A DNA stretch of 64,000 nt from Rhodoflexus caldus (lineage in GTDB: Bacteria > Bacteroidota > Bacteroidia > Cytophagales > Thermoflexibacteraceae), in the NCBI RefSeq assembly GCF_021206925.1, contig NZ_JAJPRF010000002.1, positions 62,001 through 126,000 on the forward strand. Reading direction: 5' to 3'. Positions 27,644-36,787 of this stretch are shown here, one piece after another (position 1 is the stretch's first letter; each line of letters starts with the position of its first letter). The position numbers were made by a program, and so were the translations under genes. The notes beneath the pieces were generated by a model. It did not search any database. It saw only the letters and a program-made list of their open reading frames with translations, and had not been told where the DNA came from.

Positions 27644-29755
27644 ATGCCACGTACTTTCATTAAGATAACCTTATGGATAACCGCCGGATGGTTACTAACC
27701 GCTAACGTGTGGGCGCAGCGCGAAGTTTACAACCAAATACTGGAAGACTTCAAAACTGCTAAAACCATTAATGACAGTGTCGGGTATTATGTCCGACTGG
27801 CTAGTACCAGTCGGGCTTTTAGCCTGAAAACAGCTATCAGCCTTTCCAAGAAAGGGCTTGCCGTTGCATGGCGCGCCGGTGATACGCTGTCGGTGATAAA
27901 ATTGCTCAACATGCAGGCTTCTGCGTATATCTTGCGCTCCGATTACGATTCGGCAACCATGCAGTTAGAGCGTGCCCTCGCTTTACAGCAGGCGGTTAAT
28001 GACAGCGCCGAGTTGGCTACCACATACAGCCATTTTGGTTTTATCAACAGGCGGCAACACAATTACTCCAAAGCGTTAGATTATCATTTGGATGCGCTGA
28101 AAATTCGCAGTCGGATTAAAGACTTCGGTGGTATCAGCATTTCTTACAACAATATCGGCGATGTATATGCCGACCAAGCAAAATATGAGCGCGCGGCAGA
28201 GGCATACATGGACGGTATTCGGTATGCGGTGCAAGGGAAAGACGACATGCGGCATATTTCCAATCTGGCAGATTTAGGACTTGTTTACTACGAACTGAAA
28301 AAATATCCCGAGGCAATTAAAATTATTCGGGAAGCCCTGACAATTTCCGACCGCATTGGCGGCACATATAAACTCCCTGAGATTTACACAACGCTTGCAC
28401 GTATCTATCAGCAACAAAAAAAATATGACGATGCGCTGGAATATCTCAACAAAGCCATTGAGCATAGTCAAAAAAGCGAATTTGTAACCAATGATGTGAA
28501 CGTGTACGGCGAAATGTCAAAGTTATACTGGGAACTTGGCAAGCGGGATTTGGCAATCAACAGCGCACTGCAAGGGCTGGAACATGCCGTGCAACACGAC
28601 AACATCAATTTGCAACTCCAACTTTCCTACACGCTCTACGAGTATTACAAAACCCTGAATAATCCGGCCAAGGCGTTAGAATACTACATTATTTACCGCG
28701 ATTTAAAAGAAGTTGCCAATGAGCGCCAACAAAATTTACAGTTGGCCGAACTTGAAACCCAGTACGAATTGGAGCGGATTCAGCGCGACCATCAGGCCAA
28801 ATTGACGGAAAGTGAACGGTCGTTAAAAAATCAACGCATTGTATCAATAGCAGTTATGGTAGCCTTGGTGGCTTGTATTGCCCTTATCGCCATTTTGATG
28901 AGGAACAATAAAGCCAAAAAGCGCCACAATGAGGTGTTGATAAAGCTCAACAAAGAACTGAAACGCCAGCAGGAAAATGTTTTATCGCTGAAAGAAAATC
29001 TGGAACGCACCGTTGAAAAACGGACGGATGAACTCAAACAAACCATTGACCAACTGACTGAACAAAATCAGGATTTACAGCAGTTCTCATACATCATCTC
29101 TCATAACATACGCTCTCCGATTGCACGCATCGCCGGATTGATTGATATCATTAAAATTGAAAACAGTGGTACCCAAGCAATCAACGAAGAGATTATTATG
29201 CACTTAGACAAGGCAGTTATCAGCCTTGATACGGTCATCCGCGATTTGAACCAGATTCTTTCCATCCGTAAGGGCATCAATAAATCCAAAGAAATGATTT
29301 CTTTTCAGGAGGTCTTTGAATGGGTAACACTTACGCTGGAAAATGAAATAGCATTGGCAGGTGCAAAAATTTATCAGGATTTCAGCCAATACCCGGGTGT
29401 GTATTCAATTAAGGCATACCTACAAAGCATTATGTACAACCTGATTTCAAATGCCATCAAATACCGCCGCACCGATATTGAACCGCAAATTCATGTGATT
29501 TCTTACAGAAACGGCGATTACGTTTGCCTTGAAGTAAAAGATAATGGCATCGGTATTGACTTACAGGCCATAGACCCCTACAAAATTTTTGGGCTGTACC
29601 AACGTATGCACACCCACGTAGAGGGCAAAGGTCTGGGACTGTATTTAGTTAAGTCGCAGATAGAGGCGCTCAACGGCAAAATTGAGCTCGAGAGTGAGTT
29701 GATGAAGGGTAGCAAGTTTACTGTTTACTTCCCCGCTCACACGCTTTTGATTTGA
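27644..29755 (+). CDS. TPR-containing membrane sensor histidine kinase
   Basis: 703 residues from MPRTFIKI, beginning with a signal peptide (WLLTANVWAQ). About 350 residues of periplasmic TPR repeats follow, for example YSKALDYHLDALKIRSRI, KYERAAEAYMDGIRYA and KYDDALEYLNKAIEHS. A single TM (VSIAVMVALVACIALIAIL) leads into a coiled coil and a kinase core. The H-box is SYIISHNIRSPIARI, the N-box YNLISNAIKYR, and the G-boxes DNGIGID and GKGLGLYLVK. It should autophosphorylate on the H-box His and pass phosphate to an unlinked response regulator; none is encoded here. The signal is probably sensed through the TPR region. An upstream start at 27599 lies inside glnS and is unlikely. Confidence 0.93.
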   Translation: MPRTFIKITLWITAGWLLTANVWAQREVYNQILEDFKTAKTINDSVGYYVRLASTSRAFSLKTAISLSKKGLAVAWRAGDTLSVIKLLNMQASAYILRSDYDSATMQLERALALQQAVNDSAELATTYSHFGFINRRQHNYSKALDYHLDALKIRSRIKDFGGISISYNNIGDVYADQAKYERAAEAYMDGIRYAVQGKDDMRHISNLADLGLVYYELKKYPEAIKIIREALTISDRIGGTYKLPEIYTTLARIYQQQKKYDDALEYLNKAIEHSQKSEFVTNDVNVYGEMSKLYWELGKRDLAINSALQGLEHAVQHDNINLQLQLSYTLYEYYKTLNNPAKALEYYIIYRDLKEVANERQQNLQLAELETQYELERIQRDHQAKLTESERSLKNQRIVSIAVMVALVACIALIAILMRNNKAKKRHNEVLIKLNKELKRQQENVLSLKENLERTVEKRTDELKQTIDQLTEQNQDLQQFSYIISHNIRSPIARIAGLIDIIKIENSGTQAINEEIIMHLDKAVISLDTVIRDLNQILSIRKGINKSKEMISFQEVFEWVTLTLENEIALAGAKIYQDFSQYPGVYSIKAYLQSIMYNLISNAIKYRRTDIEPQIHVISYRNGDYVCLEVKDNGIGIDLQAIDPYKIFGLYQRMHTHVEGKGLGLYLVKSQIEALNGKIELESELMKGSKFTVYFPAHTLLI

Positions 29756-30945
29756 TAATCAGCAGCTTGCCGAAAAATATTTTCCCAAAGTGAAACATCG
29801 GCTGTTGTCCATGCTTGTCCTTTGGATGCTTTCATGCGTGCTGCGGTTTTAATAAATTCATCAAAACGGTAGGTTTGCAGTCGGGCAGGTGTTCCCCACG
29901 AAAACGGCGGAATGAATTTGGGAGGCAGGCCTGCGTCAAATAAATTCATGGCAGGGCCGCCAACGGTTGCCGTATTAAAGGCAGTGCCAATACCCGTAAA
30001 ACTGTAGTCGCCCAGAAAAAGCCCCCCAAACCGACGTTCGGAAGGTGCGAACTGGCTGCTCGCGTAGTTCCACAGGTTGATATTGCCCATGGTATTTTTC
30101 ATGTTGGAAGCAGTAGTTCCTGCGCCCAAGTTGCAATATTCGCCGATAACGCTGTTGCCCAAAAAACCTTCGTGGGCTTTGTTGCTGTAACCTGTGAGTA
30201 CACTGTTACTGATTTCGCCTCCTGCTTTGCAGTGGTTGCCTACGGTTGTATCGCCGCGGATAATTGCCCCCATGTTCAGATGTGCCCCCTCGCACAGGGC
30301 AAAAGCGCCTCTGATAAGACTGCCTTCGCCTACGACCGCATTTTTACCGATGTAAATAGCACCTGTCTCGGCGTTCAGCACCGCTGATTTGATAACAGCC
30401 CCCTCTTCAATGAAGATGTTATCGGCCGCATAAATGGCTGTGTGTTTATCGGTAATAACTGCACTGCGTCGCTGTTGCCTGATGGCGGCTATGTCGGCCT
30501 CAATTGCCGTGCGATTCAGATTAAAAATATCGGTTAGCTCCCTGATAATCAAGGGGTATTTGTATGGATTTGGTCGGGAGGATGCTGCTTCTCGTACCTC
30601 TTCCACTCGGTTGTACAGCCGAGGTGAGTGGAAAGCAACCGGATAATTATCAGCCCACAGGCTTTCGCCGATGGAGAGTTGCCGCATGTCTTGCAAAAGT
30701 TCGGCACTTGGCAATACACCGCCGCCGATGTACATAATGCTGCCTTTGGCAGGGGTTAGCGGGAAAAAATCGGCCAGATAGCCCACGGTAAGCCATGACA
30801 TAGGTATGGTCGGGAAATGAAACGCCCATTTTTCGCGGATGCGCCAAATACCTGTACGCAGTTCGGCAATCGGGCGGGATACCGTCAGCGGCCAAAGGCG
30901 ACGATGTGCCTCAACAGTATCCATAAAAACAATTTGTGAAAACAT
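29737..30945 (-). CDS. GlmU-like protein with left-handed beta-helix
   Basis: 402 residues from the ATG giving MFSQIVFMD; the longer frame runs into the divergent flavin reductase gene and was rejected. The N-terminal half (RRLWPLTVSRPIAELRTGIWRIREKW) matches the Bacteroidota putative sugar nucleotidyltransferase family rather than canonical GlmU, as no LAAGxGTRM loop is seen. The C-terminal half has hexapeptide repeats forming a left-handed beta-helix (IFIEEGAVI, GAIIRGDTTVGNHCKAGGEI, SVIGEYCNLGAGTTASNM). It likely acts on a nucleotide sugar or acylates one, but activity is unproven. It overlaps the 3' end of the kinase gene by 19 nt. Confidence 0.85.
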   Translation of the reverse strand: MFSQIVFMDTVEAHRRLWPLTVSRPIAELRTGIWRIREKWAFHFPTIPMSWLTVGYLADFFPLTPAKGSIMYIGGGVLPSAELLQDMRQLSIGESLWADNYPVAFHSPRLYNRVEEVREAASSRPNPYKYPLIIRELTDIFNLNRTAIEADIAAIRQQRRSAVITDKHTAIYAADNIFIEEGAVIKSAVLNAETGAIYIGKNAVVGEGSLIRGAFALCEGAHLNMGAIIRGDTTVGNHCKAGGEISNSVLTGYSNKAHEGFLGNSVIGEYCNLGAGTTASNMKNTMGNINLWNYASSQFAPSERRFGGLFLGDYSFTGIGTAFNTATVGGPAMNLFDAGLPPKFIPPFSWGTPARLQTYRFDEFIKTAARMKASKGQAWTTADVSLWENIFRQAADYQIKSV

Positions 30946-30975
30946 TTGCAGCCAAAATCGGATTATAGCAAAGAT

Positions 30976-31626
30976 ATGGAAACAATCAACTTTGCAACTT
31001 TTCGCGCATCTGACTTTGAGCAGATGGAAAAGCAATTTCGCACAAACTTGATTAATTCGCTCAGCGGATTCAAAAGTGTCTGCCTTGTAGGTACTCAAAG
31101 TAAGGAAGGCGTTACTAATCTGGCAATTTTCAGTCAGGTGTTTCATGTGGGGGCTAATCCCGCACTGATAGGGATGTTGGTGCGCCCCGATTCGGTTCGC
31201 CGCGACACACTCATTAATTTGCAGGAAACGGGCTTTTTTACGCTCAATCACATCCGTGCCGATTTTTTCAAAGAGGCACATCAGACTTCTGCCCGCTACG
31301 ACAGGTCGGAGTTTGAGGCAGTCGGGCTTACACCGTTTTACACAGAAAACATCAAAGCACCCTATGTGGCAGAGTCTTACATACGTATCGGTTTGTCATT
31401 TGCAGAACGCCACGAGCTCGCTATCAACGGTACCGTGCTGATTATAGGTAGGGTAGAGGAGGTTTTTGCTCCGGCAGACTGCGTAGCGTCCGACGGTTAT
31501 CTGGACATTGAAAAGGCCGGTACTATCACCTGTTCTTCGTTGGACAGCTACCACACCACCCGAAGGCTCGCGCGTTTGAGCTATGCCAAACCTGACAAGC
31601 CGCTAACGGAGATTACAGGTGTGTAA
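30976..31626 (+). CDS. Flavin reductase family protein
   Basis: 216 residues from METINFATF. The flavin reductase-like split-barrel fold is supported by GFKSVCLVGTQSKEGVTNLAIFSQVFHVGANPALIG, MLVRPDSVRRDTLINLQETGFFTLNH-type order and an EVFAPADCVASDGYLDIEKA segment. It would bind FMN and reduce flavin with NAD(P)H for a partner oxygenase or act as an FMN-binding oxidoreductase. It is divergent from the GlmU-like gene and monocistronic. Confidence 0.85.
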   Translation: METINFATFRASDFEQMEKQFRTNLINSLSGFKSVCLVGTQSKEGVTNLAIFSQVFHVGANPALIGMLVRPDSVRRDTLINLQETGFFTLNHIRADFFKEAHQTSARYDRSEFEAVGLTPFYTENIKAPYVAESYIRIGLSFAERHELAINGTVLIIGRVEEVFAPADCVASDGYLDIEKAGTITCSSLDSYHTTRRLARLSYAKPDKPLTEITGV

Positions 31627-31636
31627 GGAAGAAAAA

Positions 31637-31740
31637 TATACAAAAACCTGACAGGACTTGACAACCTGTCAGGTTTTTGTGCTTGTTTTCAATAGATCAC
31701 ACAAAAAAAATCGCAAACCACTTGCGTTTTTGCATATACA
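31637..31740 (+). repeat. Three-copy intergenic element, copy B, with terminator
   Basis: It starts TATACA, then a perfect 14-bp stem AAAAACCTGACAGG/CCTGTCAGGTTTTT (31642-31678) that terminates the flavin reductase gene. The conserved 3' half follows: CTTGTTTTCAATA, an A-run, then CGCAAACCACTTGCG, which can fold as a 5-bp hairpin, and TGCATATA. Copies A and C share the order and spacing of these blocks. It lies between convergent genes. Confidence 0.65.
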
Positions 31741-31767
31741 CAAGCTAATTTGGATAATGCCAAAATT

Positions 31768-31899
31768 TTATCTCATCCAAACCGAAAAGGCATAAAAAAT
31801 GCCAATCAGCAGCAGCAGGTAAACTACCAATGCGATATACATTTGCCGCCACGAACGGAAAAACGGTGGCAGATGTTCTTTTTCTTCCTCGTTGCTCAT
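31768..31899 (-). CDS. 43-aa single-pass membrane protein overlapping the PIG-L gene
   Basis: A short frame reads MSNEEEKEHLPPFFRSW, then RQMYIALVVYLLLLIG and ending AFSVWMR: an acidic N-terminus, an aromatic/basic segment and one TM helix. Its ATG overlaps the stop of the PIG-L gene (ATGA), so it is translationally coupled. Small proteins of this kind (PPFF-x-SW motif before one TM) occur beside transporters or PIG-L genes in Cytophagales from memory, but no function is known. Confidence 0.72.
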   Translation of the reverse strand: MSNEEEKEHLPPFFRSWRQMYIALVVYLLLLIGIFYAFSVWMR

Positions 31900-34412
31900 T
31901 TGCCGTAAGAAATCAGGTTAGTAAACAAACGGTAAGCGCCTGAAACACCCGCCGGCAGTTGGCGGAAAAAGGCATAACCGGTGTAAATAAATGCTCCTTT
32001 GCCGTATTTGGCAAACAGCAGGCCGCCTTTCAGTTGGTCAGAGCCCGGGTCGGCACAGGAGATAACGGTTTCGTACTTATCGTCCCAGCGGTCGGCGAAA
32101 TAGAGGCCGCGCTCCTGTACCCAGTCTTTAAAATCATCCTGCGTGATTTTATTCGGGCTGTTCAGCAGTGGGTGATTCGGGCTGACAAAAGTAATGGGCG
32201 CATCTTCCAGCGTTACGCGCTCGCGCGAAATACGAAACGGATACGGGCCGATTTGTTGTGTACCCAACCCAAAACTCACGTTGTACTGCACAATCAGCGT
32301 TCCGCCTTGTTCCACATAATCCAACAGTTTAGGGCTGTGAAATTTGATGCGGGGGCGTGCATTATACGCGCGAACGCCCGTGATGATGGCATCAAATTGT
32401 GAAAGATTCATATTGTCAAAATTATCATCGGTCAGATTGACTACCTGATAGCCTATCTGGCGCAAACTTGCGGGGATTTCGTCGCCTGCACCATCGTAAT
32501 AGCCGATGAGTTTGCCCTTGGTTTGGATATCCAACTTGACAATTTTTGCCGTAGCCATTGGGTACAGCATCTGAATAGGAATGTGAGGATAGTTGATTTC
32601 TTCCAGCCCATGTGCAGGCTCGCCGTTAATCATCACGCTGATTTCTGCCGTGCTGCCCCCGTCAGGCGGGAAAAGTTGAAAATTGACGGTTTTCTCCTCT
32701 TCTTTCATTGCCAGTGCAAAGTCAATGAAAGCGGGTTTGCTGCGCCAGCCCTGTGGTAGAACCAATGACACACGGCCTGATGCATTGTTGCGCCCCGCTT
32801 TAAGTAACAAGCTGATCTCCTTCGGGTTGCGGTCAGAAAACACGTAAACTTTATCCTTGATATTGGCAGTAACGGGCGGCACTATCTCAAACGGTCGGTA
32901 TTGTTCGCCATCTACGCGGTGCGTCCACTTATACATCATCGGGATGCGGTAGGTAAGCTGTACGCCGTCTAACTCTACTCCAAAAAGTACGGTGTGTTCG
33001 GGCGGAGTTTCAGGTAGACCGACAAGCTGCCAGTCATCTACCTGATACATGCCCTTATTGAGCGGTTTAATGAGCCAATAAGGTTGTGAAATAGCTAACT
33101 TTTCCGACAGACGATATTTATTCTTGATGATTTGCGGCACATTATTGACAAGTAAAATGTCTTTGCTTGCTTTTCCTCCGTTTGAGCGCTCAAATCCCTG
33201 TGCAAACTCTACGTCATAAATCCGCCATTTGAAGGGCAAGTTGCTGCGGTTGAGTACAGTGGTTATGGTACTTACGCTGTCGCCTGCCACTGCCGAGTAG
33301 TCTTCTGCCACAATTTCAAACCAAAGGCCGGCACATTCGCGAATGACCTCTTTTACTTCCTCTTTTTTTACATTTATCCAATAGCGTTCATCGTCGTTGG
33401 CAGGTTTCCATTTGTTGAGGCTGCGATAGACCTGCAACAGTAGCGGTACAACAGCCGAAGGATTTTCAGGATTAAATCGGGCAATGGCTTGGTCAATCAG
33501 TTTGCCGATTTTTTCGCCCCCTTTGATGCGCGTCCATGTGGTGTTGATACCGTCAAATAAATCATTCTGTGCGCGGTCGCCCATAATGTGCTGCACGTAT
33601 TCCATGCGGGTGCCGCGTTCTTTGGCCGCCCCAAAACCCTGACTTTTGTGCTGGCTGCGGCTATCCATAGCAATGTCGTAGTAGCTTTCACCCAACAAAG
33701 GATTGTACGTGCCTACATCCATCGGCAAAAACAGGCTTTCATCAATTTTGGCTGTATCGTTTACGCCGCGCCATTTGTTCCAAAGCAGGCGTTTAGGTTG
33801 CCATACCGATACGTATTTTAGTTGTTCGGGAAACATTTTAGGGTCTGCCGCCGCACGAAAGGCATCCTCTGCCAACAGTGCAGAGGAGGTATGATGCCCG
33901 TGCCCGCCGCTACCATCGGTGGGAAAACGCGTGATAAGCACATCGGGGCGGAATTTGCGAATTGTCCAAACCATATCGGCCAGTACGCGGGTGCTGTCCC
34001 AAAGCAGCAGCGTTTCGCGTGGATTGCGGGAAAACCCGAAGTCGTTGGCCGTGCTGAAAAACTGTTTGCCGCCGTCTATTCGCCGCGCTGCAAGCAGTTC
34101 CTGCGTGCGTATGACACCCAGCAAGTAGCCCTGTTCGCTGCCGATGAGATTTTGGCCGCCATCGCCTCTGGTCAGTGACAAATAAGCGGTTTCGTAGTGT
34201 TTATGCTTGGCGAGGTAAGCAATCAGGCGCGTGTTTTCATCGTCGGGGTGGGCAGCTATGTAAAGCACAGAACCCAGCACGCGAAGTTTTTTTAGTGCCA
34301 GTTGCAATTCGCCCGTTTTCATCGGCTTCAGTGCCTGCGCACCGACACCACAGGGTAGGAGCAACAGCAGCGTACACAATAAGCCCCACTGTTGCAGGTG
34401 TAACTTTTTCAT
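31896..34412 (-). CDS. PIG-L family (LmbE-type) deacetylase, large secreted form
   Basis: 838 residues from MKKLHLQQWG, with a signal peptide ending GVGAQA. The zinc-dependent deacetylase motif AAHPDDE and the second metal motif GGHGHHTSS lie in the first 200 residues. A long C-terminal part holds beta-sandwich-like regions and a ThuA/GATase-like tail (FDAIITGVRAYNAR, YVEQGGTLIVQYN). The catalytic part should remove N-acetyl groups from amino-sugar conjugates in the periplasm. The next gene, a 43-aa membrane protein, is coupled by a 4-nt overlap. Confidence 0.9.
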   Translation of the reverse strand: MKKLHLQQWGLLCTLLLLLPCGVGAQALKPMKTGELQLALKKLRVLGSVLYIAAHPDDENTRLIAYLAKHKHYETAYLSLTRGDGGQNLIGSEQGYLLGVIRTQELLAARRIDGGKQFFSTANDFGFSRNPRETLLLWDSTRVLADMVWTIRKFRPDVLITRFPTDGSGGHGHHTSSALLAEDAFRAAADPKMFPEQLKYVSVWQPKRLLWNKWRGVNDTAKIDESLFLPMDVGTYNPLLGESYYDIAMDSRSQHKSQGFGAAKERGTRMEYVQHIMGDRAQNDLFDGINTTWTRIKGGEKIGKLIDQAIARFNPENPSAVVPLLLQVYRSLNKWKPANDDERYWINVKKEEVKEVIRECAGLWFEIVAEDYSAVAGDSVSTITTVLNRSNLPFKWRIYDVEFAQGFERSNGGKASKDILLVNNVPQIIKNKYRLSEKLAISQPYWLIKPLNKGMYQVDDWQLVGLPETPPEHTVLFGVELDGVQLTYRIPMMYKWTHRVDGEQYRPFEIVPPVTANIKDKVYVFSDRNPKEISLLLKAGRNNASGRVSLVLPQGWRSKPAFIDFALAMKEEEKTVNFQLFPPDGGSTAEISVMINGEPAHGLEEINYPHIPIQMLYPMATAKIVKLDIQTKGKLIGYYDGAGDEIPASLRQIGYQVVNLTDDNFDNMNLSQFDAIITGVRAYNARPRIKFHSPKLLDYVEQGGTLIVQYNVSFGLGTQQIGPYPFRISRERVTLEDAPITFVSPNHPLLNSPNKITQDDFKDWVQERGLYFADRWDDKYETVISCADPGSDQLKGGLLFAKYGKGAFIYTGYAFFRQLPAGVSGAYRLFTNLISYGK

Positions 34413-34517
34413 TATCATATACCTTTCAATTCCGGCGAAATTAAACAGTTATCGGCAATGTGCCGCCGCTAATGAGCGACAATTCTTATATTAGCTGCCG
34501 ATTAGAAAACTGAACTC

Positions 34518-35348
34518 ATGCAAAAAAATATTTCATTCATTCTGGTAGGTTGTTTGATGTTGTGCATTGTCGGATGCAACAAAAAAACGGGTGATAAGGG
34601 CGACTTGCCTTTTACATTTGAGGCGAAACACATTGAACGCGATTTGGCCACGCTGTGGCTGCGCAAGTCGGACAGTTCCGTTGTAGATACAACTCATCAC
34701 ATCCTGTCTATTCATTATCCGGTTATCAGCGATTGGGAGAATGAGGAAGCACAGCAGATTTTCAACACATTGGTAAAAAATATAGTAGATGAAAATATTG
34801 CCATGTTTGAAAAAGAAATGGTTCCCGGTGATTATCAGGAGAAGGTATGGCTTGACTCCGCAGAAGCTGCCAATTATATTTCCATCGGGAAAAATACATC
34901 TCTCCACATCAATTACCTGCCCGGTATTATCAACGAAGATTTTATCGCCGTCCAATTTGCATTTGATGCTTTCTATGGCGGGGCGCATGGTATGCAGTAT
35001 TTTCAGCAGCTAAACTTTGATGTATCCAATAAAAAAATCTTACAATTATCTGATTTATTTATTCCTAATGCTGATTACTTAGCGCAGTTATCGGCTTATT
35101 GTCGCAATGATTTGCTGAGCCGTGTCAATGAAATAGGCTCCGACTCCACCATGATAGAGCAGGGAGTTGAGCCTGTGCTTGCCAATTTCAAAGATTTTGA
35201 ACTGACTTCGCAAGGAATTAAAATTTATTTTTCGCCTTACCAAGTAGCTCCGTATGCTTCAGGGCCGCAGGAAGTAAAAATTCCATACGCCAATCTGGAA
35301 AAAATATTGCGCCCCGACGGCGTATGGAAGAAAATTCAAAAGAAATAG
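34518..35348 (+). CDS. DUF3298/DUF4163-type lipoprotein (RsiV-like)
   Basis: 276 residues with a lipobox (CIVGCNKK). The region from IHYPVI to the C-terminus matches DUF4163 plus DUF3298: FDAFYGGAHGMQYFQQLNFD, KKILQLSDLF and the aligned FSPYQVAPYASGPQEVKIPY ending. The same domain pair forms the extracellular part of the anti-sigma factor RsiV, but here it is a stand-alone lipoprotein facing the periplasm. The role is unknown. It is transcribed alone and divergent from the PIG-L gene. Confidence 0.86.
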   Translation: MQKNISFILVGCLMLCIVGCNKKTGDKGDLPFTFEAKHIERDLATLWLRKSDSSVVDTTHHILSIHYPVISDWENEEAQQIFNTLVKNIVDENIAMFEKEMVPGDYQEKVWLDSAEAANYISIGKNTSLHINYLPGIINEDFIAVQFAFDAFYGGAHGMQYFQQLNFDVSNKKILQLSDLFIPNADYLAQLSAYCRNDLLSRVNEIGSDSTMIEQGVEPVLANFKDFELTSQGIKIYFSPYQVAPYASGPQEVKIPYANLEKILRPDGVWKKIQKK

Positions 35349-35477
35349 TCGGAAAAATTTAAAGTATAGCCTACCGGAATACGGATTTTAGCGGGTAATA
35401 CCGATGAACGCTGATTGAAGTGTTTCAGGAAGAAAAATCTGCCGATTGATAAAAGCGTTTTAATGCGCTTCAATTGC

Positions 35478-36677
35478 CTATACCAACCGAATCGGTTCAA
35501 AATTTCGCCCCAGTACGGCGGCAATGTCGGCTTTTAGCCAGTCCTGCACTAAGTTGGCATAGATGCTGCGGAAATCAATTTGATATTTCAAATCGCCGTT
35601 GTCCAAATTGCTTAGGTCGGGCACAGGGTTAAATACTCCCGTTTTTTTCAACGATGCCCCCATCAGAAACAGGCAATTAGCCGTTCCGTGGTCGGTGCCG
35701 TTGCTTGCGTTTTGTGCCACGCGCCTGCCAAACTCCGAAAAAGTAAGCACTGCCACGTGCTGTTGTTTGCCGATACTTTTTAAATGCTGCATAAAAGCAT
35801 AAACAGCCTCACTGTATTCAGTCAGCAGGCGGGTTTGTTGCTGATTTTGGCGCACATGTGTATCAAATCCGCTGAGTGATACGTAATAGACCCGTGTTTG
35901 TGCACCGCCATTTATCAGTTCTGCCACTGTTTTCAGGCGTTTAGCCAATGCGCTGTTAGGATAATCCGCATAGCCGTTTTTTATCTCTGATTTTTGGTAA
36001 ATATAATCGGCAGATGAGATGGTTTCGGCCATCGTTTTATACAAATACGCTACATTTTCATGGGAGTCATCCGCAGGTTTACCATATTTTGCAATATTTT
36101 CGTACACGGGGCTGTGTACTGCCTGATAGAGTTTTTTCGGGTCTTGCAGAGCAAGAGCTTTTACGTTATGTCCTTTCAGTGCAAGGCTTAGCGTATCATC
36201 TAATTCTATTGCCTGATGTGATTGGCAGATACCGTTGCACTGCGAATCAAGATAACGCCCCAGCCAGCCCGTAGTCAGGTACTCATCGGAGTTGCTTGCC
36301 GTATGCCAAATATCCATTGAGCGAAAATGTGAACGGTCGGGGTTCGGATAGCCGACGCTATTGACTATGCTGACTAATCCGTCGTTATAAAGGCGACGAA
36401 ATTTTTCCATAGCGGGGTTTAAAGCCAACTCATCGCTGATTTTTAACGCATCGTTTGCTGGGATGGCAATGGTTTGTCGCTCGCGGTAGTAGATGTCGTT
36501 GCGGTAAGGAATGACCGTATTCAGCCCGTCGTTTCCACCGGACAATTGAATAACGACCAGAATTTTATCATCAGGGCTAAGTGCCTGTGCTTCAAAGGCT
36601 TTCAGGAAAGCGGGAATCATCATCGTGCCGGCGGCTGCCAATGAAGATTGTTTGATGAAATGTCTGCGGGAAGCCAT
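35478..36677 (-). CDS. DUF1501 family protein, Tat-exported
   Basis: 399 residues with a twin-arginine leader (SRRHFIKQSSLAAAG). DUF1501 signatures: VVIQLSGGNDGLNTVIPY, the RSHFRSMDIWHT block, YYVSLSGFDTHVRQ, VLTFSEFGRRVAQNASNGTDHG. The family has an alkaline-phosphatase-like fold, judging by the metal-ligand-like D/H residues, but no activity is established. The DUF1800 gene lies 110 nt upstream on the same strand; the two are a conserved pair in many Bacteroidota and Planctomycetota. Confidence 0.93.
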   Translation of the reverse strand: MASRRHFIKQSSLAAAGTMMIPAFLKAFEAQALSPDDKILVVIQLSGGNDGLNTVIPYRNDIYYRERQTIAIPANDALKISDELALNPAMEKFRRLYNDGLVSIVNSVGYPNPDRSHFRSMDIWHTASNSDEYLTTGWLGRYLDSQCNGICQSHQAIELDDTLSLALKGHNVKALALQDPKKLYQAVHSPVYENIAKYGKPADDSHENVAYLYKTMAETISSADYIYQKSEIKNGYADYPNSALAKRLKTVAELINGGAQTRVYYVSLSGFDTHVRQNQQQTRLLTEYSEAVYAFMQHLKSIGKQQHVAVLTFSEFGRRVAQNASNGTDHGTANCLFLMGASLKKTGVFNPVPDLSNLDNGDLKYQIDFRSIYANLVQDWLKADIAAVLGRNFEPIRLV

Positions 36678-36787
36678 AAGCGATTGTTGATTAGTTGCGA
36701 TTTTGGGTGATATAATTAGCGGCTGTGGGCAATTTCAGCATTCATGCGCCCAACTTTGCTTTTTTTACTGCATCTTGGTAAATAGTA

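Noticed and set aside
30946-31281. Upstream 112-codon extension of the GlmU-like gene
   Set aside because: It lies in the divergent flavin reductase gene and does not match the family, which begins near MFSQIVFMD.
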